Assembly: GCA_964541605.1 (NCBI GenBank)
Contig: CAZIQY010000025.1
Span: 1-37,909 of the forward strand
DNA: 37,909 nucleotides
From: CAZIQY01 sp964541605
GTDB lineage: Bacteria > Desulfobacterota > Syntrophia > Syntrophales > UBA2185
Direction: 5' to 3'
Positions 29,248-37,909 of this stretch are shown here, in pieces. Numbering within the stretch: position 1 is the stretch's first letter; the number at the start of each line of letters is the position of its first letter. The notes below the pieces were generated by a model. It did not search any database. It was not told the origin of the DNA and saw only the letters and a program-made list of their open reading frames with translations. The translations under genes were made by a program, and so were the position numbers.

Positions 29248-32067
29248 GTGGAACTCTGGGTCGGCGCGATAAACCTCGGGATCCTGTATGCCTTCATGGC
29301 AATGGGTGTCTTTATCACTTTCCGCATCCATGACTTTCCCGACATTACCGTTGACGGAAGCTTCGTGACAGGCGCTGCCGTAACCGCGGTTCTTATTGTC
29401 GCCGGAGTAAATCCCTTCGCGGCCCTTACGCTTTCCTTCCTGGCCGGCGCCTGCGCCGGCGCCGTCACGGCTCTTATCCACACCCGCTTCAATATCAACG
29501 GCCTGCTCGCGGGGATTCTCGTCATGACCGGCCTCTATTCCGTTAACCTGCATATCATGGGTAGATCCAATATTCCGCTTCTCAATCAGCCCGGCCTTGT
29601 GGCTTCTCTGAAAGAACTGAATCCCGGGCTGCCCTATGAAATCTGGCTCTGCATCGTCTTTTGCGGTGTCATCCTTCTCTTCTGGGCTCTCGTCTCCCTT
29701 TTCTTCCGGACGGATTTCGGCATTGCCATGCGGGCAACGGGCAATAACGCCACGATGGCCGGCGCATCGGGCATCAACGTCAACATGGTTAAAATCATCG
29801 GCATCGCCCTTGCAAACGGATTTGTCGGAATTTCCGGCAGCCTTGTCGCGCAATATCAAGGTTTTGCCGATATCGGCATGGGGATAGGCTCTATCGTCTT
29901 CGGTCTTGCAGCGGTCATTATCGGAGAATCGGTCATCAGGACACGGTCGGTCTTCGGCAAGGTGTTCTCTGTCATTGTGGGCTCCATCGTTTTCCGGTTC
30001 ATGGTGGCTTTTGCCCTCTATGTGGGATTGAACCCCATCGACCTGAAACTCGTTACGGCGCTTTTTGTGCTTGCCATCCTCATTGCGCCGAAAATCATCG
30101 CCGCCAGAGCCTCCGGAACCTCAGGGGCGAAGAAAGGCATCACAAAGAGAATCCCCGCGAAAAAGCTGACCGCCCTTCTCGTCGGCCTTGCCGCGGCCGT
30201 ATTCGCCATCGCCTTCGGCTACAAACTGTTCCATGAAAATGCTCTCATGTCTTCCAGAAAGGTCAACATCGGCGTTGTCCAGTTGAGCGATCACGGACTT
30301 CTCAACATCACCCGCGACAGTTTTGTCGAAGAGATGAAAAAACTCGGTTACGAAGACGGGAAAAACGCCAGGATCGACCTTCAAAACGCGAATGGAGACA
30401 TGGCCACCGTCAATTCCATCCTGGACAAGTTCATCCATGACGGGGTCGACATCGTCGTTCCCATATCCACCGGCTGCACGCAGGCCGCGATCAACAAGAT
30501 AAAAGACCGTCCCGTCGTTTTCGCCACCGTTGCCAATCCGTTTCTCATCGGCGCCGGCAAATCGGAAATCGACCACCTCCCCAACGTGACAGGGGTTTAC
30601 GGCGCCACGCCTGCGGACAAACTTATGGATCTGGTTACGGGAATTCTGCCGGGCAAAATAAAAGTGGGCTGCGTCTGGGATCCCTCTCAGGAAAACACGG
30701 TATTTAACGTGAACCGGTTGAAAGACGTCATATCGCGGAATCCGAACGTCATTTTTACCGGCGCAACGGTCGCGGGTTCATCGGAGGTCTACCAGGCTGC
30801 AACTTCTCTTGCCGGCAGAGGGATAAATGCCTTCGTTCTGACGACGGACAACATCGTATTTTCCGCCTTTGAATCGATCGTGGCGGCGGCAGAGGCGAAA
30901 AAAATACCCATCTTCATCAGCGATGTGGAGCGGCTCAAGGACGGCGCACTGGGGGCCTGCGGGTATGATTACACCTTAAGCGGCATTCAGGCCGCCCGCC
31001 TGACAGATCGCATCATCAAAGGCGAAAAGCCCGCCGGCATTCCCTTTGAACAATACAGCAAGGTCACGATCGGCATCAATACCGATGTGGCGCGTAAACT
31101 GGGAATCGCCATCCCGCAGTCCATCCTTTCCCAGGCCATGCTTTCATCGGCCGGCGCAAAAATGGACGCCAAACCGAAGCGGCTCGCCCTTTTTGTCTTC
31201 TCCGACACCCATCTTCTGAAGATCACCTCCGATGGTGTTATGGACGAACTGAAAAAGAGCGGCGTCCTGCAAAAGTACAATATCACCGTCGATCTGAAAA
31301 ACGCCCAGAACGATTACGGAACGGCACAGGCCATCGTACAGGACATGGTCCGTCAGAATTACGATTACATCGTGACCGCATCGACGCTCGCCCTTCAGGT
31401 AACGGCAAACGGCAACAAAAACATCCCCCACATATTCGGCGCGGTGACGGATCCGTACCGCATGGGCATCGCAAAAAACGCCCGGGAACATATCCCCAAC
31501 ATCACCGGGGTCGCCACGTTTCAGCCCGTCGAATCTACGATGAAGGCAATGCGGGATATCTTTCCGAAGGCAAGGCGCGTCGGGATGGTGTGGAATCCCG
31601 CGGAGGCGAATTCCGAGGCGTGTACGCTCAAAGCGCGACAGGCGGCAAAGAAATACGGCTTCGAACTCATGGAAAGGACGGTAAGCACGACCGATGAAGT
31701 GAAAGACGCCGTATCGGCGCTTATCAACAGGAAAATCGATATTTTCTATACCGCGGGCGACAATACGGTCATCCTTGCCCTTGTGACCGTGGCCGGCATC
31801 TTGAAAGAGCAAAAGATCCCCTATTTTACGAATGACCCCACGGACATCGAACAGGGAGCATTCTTCTCTATCGGCGCCGATTATTATGAGGTCGGTGTGG
31901 AAACGGCTAAGATGGCGGCGCGGGTCATCGCGGGCGAAGAAACGAAAAATATCCCCATCCGGGATCTCGTCCCTGAGAAAATCGGCGTCAATGCCGGACT
32001 CGCAAAACGATACGGGGTGACCATTCCCGACGGACTTTTGAAGAAGGCTGCCATTGTCAAGAGGTGA
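29248..32067 (+). CDS. ABC permease fused to two substrate-binding domains
   Basis: 939 residues, one continuous frame from GTG 29248. Residues 1-285: LivH-like (BPD_transp_2/COG4120) permease beginning VGAINLGILYAFMAMGVFITF, with the DFPDITVDGSF motif, about eight helices. A last helix (about 306-325) is followed by two periplasmic ABC_sub_bind (COG2984/TrpX-type) domains: about 337-632 (VNIGVVQLSDHGLLNI) and 645-935 (LALFVFSDTHLLKI). The system resembles TrpXYZ-like importers, where permease and binding protein are normally separate. No signal peptide precedes either binding domain, so the permease helix brings them to the periplasm. Substrate unknown; aromatic amino acid uptake is only a family hint. 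Coupled to the ATPase gene 3 bases downstream. Confidence 0.88.
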   Translation: MELWVGAINLGILYAFMAMGVFITFRIHDFPDITVDGSFVTGAAVTAVLIVAGVNPFAALTLSFLAGACAGAVTALIHTRFNINGLLAGILVMTGLYSVNLHIMGRSNIPLLNQPGLVASLKELNPGLPYEIWLCIVFCGVILLFWALVSLFFRTDFGIAMRATGNNATMAGASGINVNMVKIIGIALANGFVGISGSLVAQYQGFADIGMGIGSIVFGLAAVIIGESVIRTRSVFGKVFSVIVGSIVFRFMVAFALYVGLNPIDLKLVTALFVLAILIAPKIIAARASGTSGAKKGITKRIPAKKLTALLVGLAAAVFAIAFGYKLFHENALMSSRKVNIGVVQLSDHGLLNITRDSFVEEMKKLGYEDGKNARIDLQNANGDMATVNSILDKFIHDGVDIVVPISTGCTQAAINKIKDRPVVFATVANPFLIGAGKSEIDHLPNVTGVYGATPADKLMDLVTGILPGKIKVGCVWDPSQENTVFNVNRLKDVISRNPNVIFTGATVAGSSEVYQAATSLAGRGINAFVLTTDNIVFSAFESIVAAAEAKKIPIFISDVERLKDGALGACGYDYTLSGIQAARLTDRIIKGEKPAGIPFEQYSKVTIGINTDVARKLGIAIPQSILSQAMLSSAGAKMDAKPKRLALFVFSDTHLLKITSDGVMDELKKSGVLQKYNITVDLKNAQNDYGTAQAIVQDMVRQNYDYIVTASTLALQVTANGNKNIPHIFGAVTDPYRMGIAKNAREHIPNITGVATFQPVESTMKAMRDIFPKARRVGMVWNPAEANSEACTLKARQAAKKYGFELMERTVSTTDEVKDAVSALINRKIDIFYTAGDNTVILALVTVAGILKEQKIPYFTNDPTDIEQGAFFSIGADYYEVGVETAKMAARVIAGEETKNIPIRDLVPEKIGVNAGLAKRYGVTIPDGLLKKAAIVKR

Positions 32068-32070
32068 AGG

Positions 32071-32883
32071 ATGATAAAACTGCATCGCATCCATAAAAGA
32101 TTCAATGCGGACACGGTCAACGAAGTTTACGCATTGAGGGATGTCAGCCTTGAAATCGGGAAAGGCGAGTTCGTCACCGTCATCGGCACCAACGGTTCCG
32201 GGAAATCGACGCTGCTGAATATGGTGGCGGGCACGTTCCTGCCGGATTCGGGGAGCGTCATGATTGCGGGAAAAGATGTGACAAAAAAGAAAGATTTCGA
32301 GAGGGCGCGCTCCATCGCGCGTGTCTTCCAGAATCCGTTCATGGGAACGGCTCCGGATATGACCATCGCTGAAAATCTGCTGCTGGCATATTTGCGGGGC
32401 GAGAGGCATTATCCGAAGATCGGACTCAACGCGGAACGTCTGGCATTCTTCAGAGAGCGGGTGGCGGAACTTGAGATGCAGCTCGAGGAAAGACTCTACA
32501 CGGTCATCGGGACGCTGTCCGGCGGGCAGAGGCAGGCGGTGAGCCTCCTCATGGCCGTTATCCGGGAACCGCAAGTTCTCCTTCTCGATGAGCATACGGC
32601 GGCCCTCGATCCGAAATCGGCCGCTCAGGTCATCAAACTGACGAAATCCTTTATCGAACGGGGCGCTCTCACAACCTTCATGGTGACGCACAGCATGCAA
32701 CAGGCGCTCGATCTTGGCAACCGCACCGTCATGATGCACCAGGGACAGATCATCGATGACATATCGAAAAAGGAAAAAGGCCGTCTCACGGTGGACGACC
32801 TTCTCGACAAATTCGCAGAGCTCAGAAAATCGGAAAAACTGACCGACGAGATGATCGAGCAGTTGAGAAGAGAATACCTGTAA
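32071..32883 (+). CDS. ABC transporter ATP-binding protein
   Basis: 270 residues of COG1101 type. Walker A GTNGSGKST, Q-loop in VFQNPFMG, signature LSGGQRQ, Walker B VLLLDEHTAALD, and switch H in VTHSMQQAL. It drives the permease fusion immediately upstream; the 3-base gap and a GAGGTGAAGG across the upstream stop show one operon. Length and C-terminal extension (DDLLDKFAELRKSEKLTDEM) fit the family. Convergent with the Acd gene, 8 bases away. Confidence 0.93.
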   Translation: MIKLHRIHKRFNADTVNEVYALRDVSLEIGKGEFVTVIGTNGSGKSTLLNMVAGTFLPDSGSVMIAGKDVTKKKDFERARSIARVFQNPFMGTAPDMTIAENLLLAYLRGERHYPKIGLNAERLAFFRERVAELEMQLEERLYTVIGTLSGGQRQAVSLLMAVIREPQVLLLDEHTAALDPKSAAQVIKLTKSFIERGALTTFMVTHSMQQALDLGNRTVMMHQGQIIDDISKKEKGRLTVDDLLDKFAELRKSEKLTDEMIEQLRREYL

Positions 32884-32891
32884 ACGTCTCT

Positions 32892-34916
32892 TTACCGGCT
32901 GTAGATCCGGACATCCACCACCGAAAGACCCTTTTCATAAACCAGGACGGGGTTGAGATCGATCTGATCGATTTCCGGGTGGTCCGCTACGAGTTTTGAT
33001 ACAGCCGTCATGAGTCTTAAGAGGGCTTTCTGATCCTTCGGTTTCTGTCCTCTCACGCCGGCAAGGAGCGGATACCCCCTGATGCCTTTCAACATCCGTT
33101 TAAATTCATCCTCCCCGGCCGGAAGCAGGCGGAACTGCACATCCCTGTAGACCTCCGTGAAGATTCCCCCGAGACCGAACATCAGGGCATGGCCGTACTG
33201 CTCATCCCTGACGACACCCAGGATCACCTCCAGTCCTCCGGGTTTCGCCATCGGCGATACCGTGACACCCTCGATCCGCGCTTTGGGCACTTTCTTTTTG
33301 ACATTTGCAACGATTTCCCTGAAGGCGTCGATCACCTCCTGCTGTTTTCCCAGGTTGAGGCGCACGCCGCCGACATCGCTTTTATGGGGAATATCCGGCG
33401 AAGCAATCTTCAGAACAACGAGGCCGCCGAACTTCTTCGCCAAGGCCGCGGCCTCACGGGCAGTTCCGGCAGCGGCTGTGTCCACAGCGGGAATCCTGTA
33501 TTTCTTGAGCAGAGACAATGCATCCCGCGTATCCATCAGCCCCGGGGCATGGAGCTGCGGGGCGGCATGGGGCGCGTCCCCGGCACACGTGTCTGTATCG
33601 AACCGGAAAAGCTGGTACAGAGACTTCAAGCCGCGTTCGGGTGTGAAATAGACCGGAATGCCCTTTTGGTGCATCAGGCGTGATTCCTCCCTCTCCACGC
33701 CGGCGCCGCCGCAGAAGATGACCAGCTCTCCCTTGCCGGAAACAATGTCGGAGGCCCCGTGGATCGGATCGCCGAAAATGACCACCATCGTGTCGTACTC
33801 CGACCGGGAGGCTTCCATCACCCGCGAGTACAGGCCCGGATCGGAAATGGCGTCACCGGTGAGGTCGATGGGGTTGTTGACCCCGCAGTGGGCCGGGAGA
33901 AATGTTCTCAGTCGTTCCTGGAGTTTTTTGCTGGGAACAGGCACCTCAAAACCGTATTTCACGGCTTCGTCAATGGCAAGGATGGCCGCGCCGCCGGAGC
34001 TGGAGATGTTCAGCAGGCGTCTCCCGGACGGCTTTTTCATGTAGGCCAGCGCCTTGGCGTAATCGTAGAGTTCCTCCAGGGTATCGGCCCGGTGAACCCG
34101 GTATTTCTCAAAAATGGCGTTGTAAATCTCGTCCATTCCTGCCAGGGATTTTGTATGGCTCTCCGCCGCCACTTTGCCTCTTGCTGTGCGCCCCGACTTC
34201 AGAATGACGACCGGCTTTTTCGCTTTCGCCAGGGCTTCAAGAAATTTCGCCGGTCTTTTGACGCCTTCCACATAGAGGGCAATGACCCTTGTATGAGGGT
34301 CCCGGTTAAAATACCGGATGGCGTCGGATTCGTCGACATCCGCCCGGTTGCCCAGACTGACAAAGACGCTGACTCCAAGCTGTTCCTGGCTCGCCCAGTC
34401 CACAAGGGCGGCGCCGACCGTGCCGCTCTGGCAGATGAAGGCCATTCCGCCTTTAGTGGTGAGGAGCGGCCAGGACGCGCAAAGTTGATGATGCGGATTG
34501 TTCACCCCCTGGCAGTTGGGTCCGATCACCCGGATGCCGTATCGGCGCGCCGCCGCCGCCAGTTCTTCCTGGAGTTTCTCGCCTTCCTCTCCGGCTTCGG
34601 CAAAACCGCCCGTCACGACGATGGCGGCCTTGATTCCCGCTTCCCCGCATTGCTGAATGGTTGCCGGAACGGCTCTGGCGGGAATGATAATGACGGCCAG
34701 GTCGGGCGCGGGTGAAATGTCCTGAATGCTTTTATACGCGGGGAGTCCCAGAAGCTCATCCGCCTTGGGATTCACCGGGTAAATCGGCCCGGCAAAGCCG
34801 GCATGGATCAGGTTATACAGAACATCGTGACCGAGCTTTCCCGGCGTCGCCGAGGCGCCGATGAGGGCCACGCTCCGCGGTTTGAAAATGGCGTCCAGGT
34901 GGCGTAAATACTTCAT
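32892..34916 (-). CDS. acd: ADP-forming acyl-CoA synthetase (fused alpha-beta)
   Basis: 674 residues. The alpha part (1-450) has the CoA-binding Rossmann domain (FKPRSVALIGASATPGKLG) and a CoA-ligase domain with the phospho-His H254 in ESHTKSLAGMD. The beta part (460-674) is an ATP-grasp domain with IASPDIPHKSDVGGVRLNL, FGLGGIFTEVYRDV and EIDQIDLNPV. It forms ATP from ADP, phosphate and an acyl-CoA (acetyl-CoA type), a common energy-conserving step in anaerobes. AAGGAGGAG precedes the ATG at 34916. The HTK in the loop where most relatives have HTG is a small oddity. Fits the CoA-transferase gene nearby. Confidence 0.92.
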   Translation of the reverse strand: MKYLRHLDAIFKPRSVALIGASATPGKLGHDVLYNLIHAGFAGPIYPVNPKADELLGLPAYKSIQDISPAPDLAVIIIPARAVPATIQQCGEAGIKAAIVVTGGFAEAGEEGEKLQEELAAAARRYGIRVIGPNCQGVNNPHHQLCASWPLLTTKGGMAFICQSGTVGAALVDWASQEQLGVSVFVSLGNRADVDESDAIRYFNRDPHTRVIALYVEGVKRPAKFLEALAKAKKPVVILKSGRTARGKVAAESHTKSLAGMDEIYNAIFEKYRVHRADTLEELYDYAKALAYMKKPSGRRLLNISSSGGAAILAIDEAVKYGFEVPVPSKKLQERLRTFLPAHCGVNNPIDLTGDAISDPGLYSRVMEASRSEYDTMVVIFGDPIHGASDIVSGKGELVIFCGGAGVEREESRLMHQKGIPVYFTPERGLKSLYQLFRFDTDTCAGDAPHAAPQLHAPGLMDTRDALSLLKKYRIPAVDTAAAGTAREAAALAKKFGGLVVLKIASPDIPHKSDVGGVRLNLGKQQEVIDAFREIVANVKKKVPKARIEGVTVSPMAKPGGLEVILGVVRDEQYGHALMFGLGGIFTEVYRDVQFRLLPAGEDEFKRMLKGIRGYPLLAGVRGQKPKDQKALLRLMTAVSKLVADHPEIDQIDLNPVLVYEKGLSVVDVRIYSR

Positions 34917-35055
34917 AACTCCTCCTTTTTATTCATTATCATTATGATTGAATGATAGCATACCAACAGAGTATTTTCCACGGCTAAGTGCATCACGCTT
35001 GATTCCTTCATCTTAATGTGAGATGCTTGCGGGCACGCACATCTGACGAAAATAT

Positions 35056-35082
35056 AAAAATAGGGGCGCTGTCCCTATTTTT
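35056..35082. repeat. AAAATAGGGG palindrome, copy 2
   Basis: AAAAATAGGG and CCCTATTTTT make a perfect 10-bp stem around GCGCTGT. In reverse orientation it matches the copy at 17081-17107 nearly base for base. It lies just before the GT39 ribosome binding site. Confidence 0.85.
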
Positions 35083-35098
35083 TGAAGGGATTGATCCC

Positions 35099-36613
35099 AT
35101 GTCTGTAAAACTGCGGGCACATGCTGAGATATGGATTTTCTTCATCATTGTGCTTTTTTTCCTGATTCGCCTTTTCATCATCAATCATCTCGAACTTGCA
35201 CCCGACGAGGCGTATTACTGGTACTGGAGCAAGCATTTAGACCTGAGCTATTCCGATCACCCCCCGATGGTCGCCTATATCATGGCCGTCTTCACAGCCC
35301 TTGGCGGAGACACGGAATTCTTCGTCCGCCTGGGAGGGCTTGTCTGCTCGGCCGTCGCCCTCATATTTCTCTATCAGACGTCCATCACTTTGTTTCCCGC
35401 CAACACATTTCTTGCCTGGGAACTGCTGTTTCTCTTTAACATCACGCTCTTGTTTCCCGCCGGCTGCATTATTCAGACTCCGGACACCCCGATGCTCCTT
35501 TTCTGGACGGCCGCTCTCTACTGTGGGAGCCGGATCATCACAGAGGAATCACCCCGGTGGTGGTATCTGTGGGGAGCAGTCCTCGGATTCGGACTGCTGA
35601 GCAAATACACCATGCTCCTCATCGTTCCCTGCATGTTTCTCTTTTTCCTTCTTTCGCCGGTGCATCGCCACTGGTTAAAAAAGAAGGAGCCGTACCTCGC
35701 CCTGTTGATTGCCCTTGTCATCTTTTCACCCGTCATCCTGTGGAACTGGCAGCACCACTGGGCCTCTTTCGCCTATCAGTTGCAGCAGGGTTTTAACCCG
35801 AAGAAAAGAGAAATCCTTCAGGTTGTCCTCAAAGTGCTGGAATATCTCGGTGGGCAGGCCGGCGTTATCACGCCGTTTTTGTTCATCGCCTTTGTTATTT
35901 ACAGCATCAAAGGGACAATCATGGCCATACGGAGAGGGATTCCGGAATATCTCTATCTTGCCCTCCTGTCGTGGCCGATTCTGCTGTTCTTCGGTCTCTC
36001 GACCGCCCTGGGCAAAGTTGCGGAGGCAAACTGGCCGGCTCCGGCCTATATTGCCGGCTTTCTCCTCATGTGCCATGTATTTCACGAACACTTCAGGGCG
36101 AGAGGAGGACACAGGAAATTTTTCCATACCGGTATCGGCTTTGCCCTGATCGTGAACGTCGTGATTCATATCCATCTGATCAATCCCTTCATCCCTCTTC
36201 CTCCGAATCTTGATCCCACGGCTCAGTTTTGCGGCTGGAGAGAACTCGGGGGGAAAATCAATGCCTATATCCATGATAATCCCCGTAGGGATGGATATTT
36301 TCTGCTTTCCGAGAAGGGAACAACCGTCGCCGAAGCCGTCTTTTATACGGGGAACCGGTTCACAGGCATAGATTTCGCCCGTCCGGAACGATACATCTTT
36401 CTGAAAGACATCAAGGGGTTGCGGGGAAAAGATGCCGTCATCCTGCTCCACAATCAGAGCGAAGACGCCGTCAGGCAATACCATCCATATTTTGAGGCCT
36501 TTGCAAGGATTGGTGTCACGGCCTGCATCTTCCGGCACGAGAAGATCGACGCTTCGGTCATTCAACTGGTTTCCGGGAAGGCATACCGCGGGAACTGGAT
36601 TCCCTTCCGATAA
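35099..36613 (+). CDS. ArnT-like glycosyltransferase family 39 protein
   Basis: 504 residues, about 10-11 membrane helices, inner membrane. The N-terminal LELAPDEAYYWYWSKHL and SYSDHPPMVAYIMA are the GT-C-fold catalytic loop (DE) of the ArnT/PMT_2 group, which uses lipid-phosphate-linked sugars in the periplasm. ATG at 35099 is chosen over the frame beginning at 35018 because the latter runs through the palindromic repeat; GAAGGGA precedes 35099. Likely sugar transfer to lipid A, LPS or a cell-surface protein; the acceptor is not readable. Convergent with the GT9 gene. Confidence 0.85.
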   Translation: MSVKLRAHAEIWIFFIIVLFFLIRLFIINHLELAPDEAYYWYWSKHLDLSYSDHPPMVAYIMAVFTALGGDTEFFVRLGGLVCSAVALIFLYQTSITLFPANTFLAWELLFLFNITLLFPAGCIIQTPDTPMLLFWTAALYCGSRIITEESPRWWYLWGAVLGFGLLSKYTMLLIVPCMFLFFLLSPVHRHWLKKKEPYLALLIALVIFSPVILWNWQHHWASFAYQLQQGFNPKKREILQVVLKVLEYLGGQAGVITPFLFIAFVIYSIKGTIMAIRRGIPEYLYLALLSWPILLFFGLSTALGKVAEANWPAPAYIAGFLLMCHVFHEHFRARGGHRKFFHTGIGFALIVNVVIHIHLINPFIPLPPNLDPTAQFCGWRELGGKINAYIHDNPRRDGYFLLSEKGTTVAEAVFYTGNRFTGIDFARPERYIFLKDIKGLRGKDAVILLHNQSEDAVRQYHPYFEAFARIGVTACIFRHEKIDASVIQLVSGKAYRGNWIPFR

Positions 36614-36622
36614 CCTCCCCAT

Positions 36623-37846
36623 TCATCCATCACTGTCATTCCCGCGAAAGCGGGAATCCAGGAGGGAAAGCGCCTTCTCCAGAACCTCATCGGGATGGAT
36701 GGATTTCAGGCAGAGATTGTCTCCGTCACAGGGGGAGTTCCGGTGATTGTAGGCCGTGAGGCAGGGGGAACAGGACACCGCGCGGTAAAAGACGTGGGTG
36801 TCGCCCCCCAGGGGACCGTACAGAGCCGGAGTTTCGGGCCCGTAAAACAGGATCGACTTTATGGGCGTGAGGACGGCAAACTGCCCGGGGCCGCCGTCAT
36901 TGGTGATGAGAAGGGAAGCGATATGAAACAGAACGATGAGTTCTCGGATGGATTTTGTGTAACCGGTGAGATCGATACAGGATGACTTTCCGCAGCGCGA
37001 CAGGATCGACCGCGCCAGGTTCTTGTCCTCTTTCAGGCCGATGATGCCGACGGCATATCCCCGGCTGATCAGATCCTCTCCGAGTTTGCAGAAATAATCG
37101 AGGGGCCATGCCCGAATCGGCAGGATGCCGCCTCCGGGATATATAAGAACAAGTCTTTTCCCCTGAATATTCGGGTAATCTCCGTAGAGCCTCGTTTCCA
37201 TCCGTTGTATTTCATTTTCTTCCAATCGCGCCTGCGGCGCTTTCTTAAGAATGTCGAAAGCGGGAAATTTGTTAACGGGAACCGCGCGGGAATCAATGGC
37301 ATCCACAAGCCCGACAAACTGCTCCGGGATACTGTGGTAAGGGTTATAGAGAACGGGCTTGTTGATGAAATCTCCCCTGTACAGCCCTTCCATGGTGTGC
37401 CTGTGAAATCCGACACGAACGGCGGCGCCGGAGAAAAAAGAAAAAATACTGCTGACCCTCGCGAAAAGCTCGCAGTCGATGACCGTATCGAACCGGATCG
37501 TTCGCATCCGGGTTAAGACATGCAGGCTGTCCCGCATCAACCCGAAAAGCGACTTATCGCTGATTGTCAGAATATTTTCCCTGGGAATAACTTCCATAAT
37601 ATCAAGTATTTCCCGATTCTTCTCAAAAAGAAGGGCGTGGATGGATGCGGCGGGATATTTTTCCCTGATCCGCTGAAACATGGGTTGGGCCAGCACCAGG
37701 CTCCCCATTTCAGACAGCAGAATAATGAGAATGCGGCGGGGGACCGCTCCTGTTCCTTCCCCATCCTTGCTCCTGAAGAGGGAAAGAACCCGGCAAATGA
37801 ATACCCCCAGAAACCGGTCGACTTTTCTTTGAAAATTTACGTCCAT
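36623..37846 (-). CDS. Glycosyltransferase family 9 (heptosyltransferase-like)
   Basis: 407 residues. N-terminal acceptor domain with RILIILLSEMGSLVLAQP, then the nucleotide-sugar domain with YPGGGILPIRAWPLDYF and TNDGGPGQFAVLTPIKSILFYGPETPALYGPLG, the GT9 signatures of ADP-heptose:LPS heptosyltransferases. It adds heptose to the inner core at the cytoplasmic face. A Cys-rich SCSPCLTAY...SPCDGDNLC stretch near the C-terminus is typical of this subgroup. The last 10 residues (DSRFRGNDSDG) are encoded by a palindromic repeat at 36638-36657 and are not ancestral. The start has only a weak ribosome binding site. Shares a pathway with gmhA. Confidence 0.85.
   Translation of the reverse strand: MDVNFQRKVDRFLGVFICRVLSLFRSKDGEGTGAVPRRILIILLSEMGSLVLAQPMFQRIREKYPAASIHALLFEKNREILDIMEVIPRENILTISDKSLFGLMRDSLHVLTRMRTIRFDTVIDCELFARVSSIFSFFSGAAVRVGFHRHTMEGLYRGDFINKPVLYNPYHSIPEQFVGLVDAIDSRAVPVNKFPAFDILKKAPQARLEENEIQRMETRLYGDYPNIQGKRLVLIYPGGGILPIRAWPLDYFCKLGEDLISRGYAVGIIGLKEDKNLARSILSRCGKSSCIDLTGYTKSIRELIVLFHIASLLITNDGGPGQFAVLTPIKSILFYGPETPALYGPLGGDTHVFYRAVSCSPCLTAYNHRNSPCDGDNLCLKSIHPDEVLEKALSLLDSRFRGNDSDG
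36635..36661. repeat. Palindromic repeat within the GT9 3' end
   Basis: ATTCCCGC (36638-36645) and GCGGGAAT (36650-36657) pair perfectly around GAAA. Member of the family at 238-258 and 20064-20083; here it extends the GT9 reading frame and may end transcription of the GT39 gene. Confidence 0.85.
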
Positions 37847-37867
37847 GCTTAGTACGAAAATGCTCCC

Positions 37868-37909
37868 TCCCTGTATCCCTCCCCCTCTGATGGGGGAGGG
37901 ATACAGGGA
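37868..37909. repeat. Perfect 18-bp inverted repeat at window edge
   Basis: TCCCTGTATCCCTCCCCC (37868-37885) and its exact complement (37892-37909) around a 6-base loop. The CCTCCCCC...GGGGGAGG core also occurs at 27458-27478. It reaches the last base of the window, so the break probably lies in repetitive or hairpin DNA. Confidence 0.85.

Noticed and set aside
31144..32739. 531-codon open frame antisense to the transporter genes
   Set aside because: It crosses two real genes, has His/Asp/Arg-rich composition and no motif.
35018..35098. Longer N-terminus of the GT39 protein
   Set aside because: These codons run through a palindromic repeat and precede the ribosome binding site at about 35084.
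1..37909. tRNA, rRNA or transposase genes
   Set aside because: No cloverleaf with a GTTCGAATC-type arm, no rRNA sequence and no transposase motif was noticed. A systematic covariance-model search was not possible.

Overview
The window reads as one scaffold from a draft genome of an anaerobic Gram-negative bacterium, most likely a deltaproteobacterium (Desulfobacterota, Syntrophales-like). This is inferred from gene content, not from a marker tree. Supporting genes are a class III anaerobic ribonucleotide reductase, an ADP-forming acyl-CoA synthetase, an acetyl-CoA hydrolase/transferase, a family II pyrophosphatase with CBS/DRTGG regulatory domains, a 4Fe-4S protein divergent from a Crp/Fnr regulator, and LPS heptose genes. 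There is one 10-N scaffold gap inside dnaK. The right edge is a perfect 18-bp inverted repeat, a likely cause of a contig break.

Layout. 1-547: non-coding with a small palindrome. 548-1385: MntA/HepT-type nucleotidyltransferase-HEPN toxin-antitoxin pair. 1490-3648: glycine-zipper lipoprotein, DUF523 protein, two-cluster ferredoxin-like protein. 3740-4473: an FNR-type box in front of a Crp/Fnr regulator whose recognition helix carries the FNR-like E-x-x-S-R pattern. 4531-6062: MORN-repeat protein translationally coupled to a tandem UspA protein. 6074-11218 (minus): SurE, a P-type cation ATPase and an exported beta-CASP metallo-beta-lactamase, with a 31-bp duplication between the last two. 11361-14708: a 32-codon Lys-rich gene, a bidirectional terminator, then gmhA-grpE-dnaK behind a good sigma-70 promoter. 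14988-18530 (minus): NrdD and an HD-domain dNTPase-like protein. 18625-19938 (minus): DAHP synthase with a complete attenuation leader (promoter, Trp-rich leader peptide, terminator). 20399-22054: CBS-DRTGG-DHH pyrophosphatase. 22313-25092: SPFH/zinc-ribbon, STAS and zinc-ribbon operon. 25112-25668 (minus): a coupled small-gene pair. 25861-27375 (minus): CoA-transferase. 27743-27832 (minus): a 29-aa bS22/mS38-like protein. 28027-32883: STAS-domain protein, a giant permease-SBP-SBP fusion and its ATPase. 32892-34916 (minus): ADP-forming acyl-CoA synthetase. 35099-37846: GT39/ArnT-like and GT9 glycosyltransferases.

How the parts fit. Acyl-CoA/acetate energy metabolism (CoA-transferase, Acd, pyrophosphatase) and anaerobic nucleotide reduction fit a strict anaerobe. 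Envelope genes (gmhA, GT9, GT39) point to heptose-containing LPS. Aromatic amino acid synthesis appears controlled at its first step by Trp-codon ribosome stalling. The ABC system resembles the COG4120/COG2984/COG1101 group that includes TrpXYZ-type transporters, but here permease and two binding domains are a single chain.

The strongest unusual signals are the trp-type attenuator in front of DAHP synthase, the 939-residue permease-SBP-SBP fusion with an uncharacterised STAS partner, an NrdD whose expected radical glycine position reads Gln, the FNR box placed for class II control of the divergent ferredoxin gene, three very small genes, and evidence that the N gap in dnaK is a false gap over a 3-base contig overlap. 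No tRNA, rRNA, CRISPR array or transposase gene was seen.
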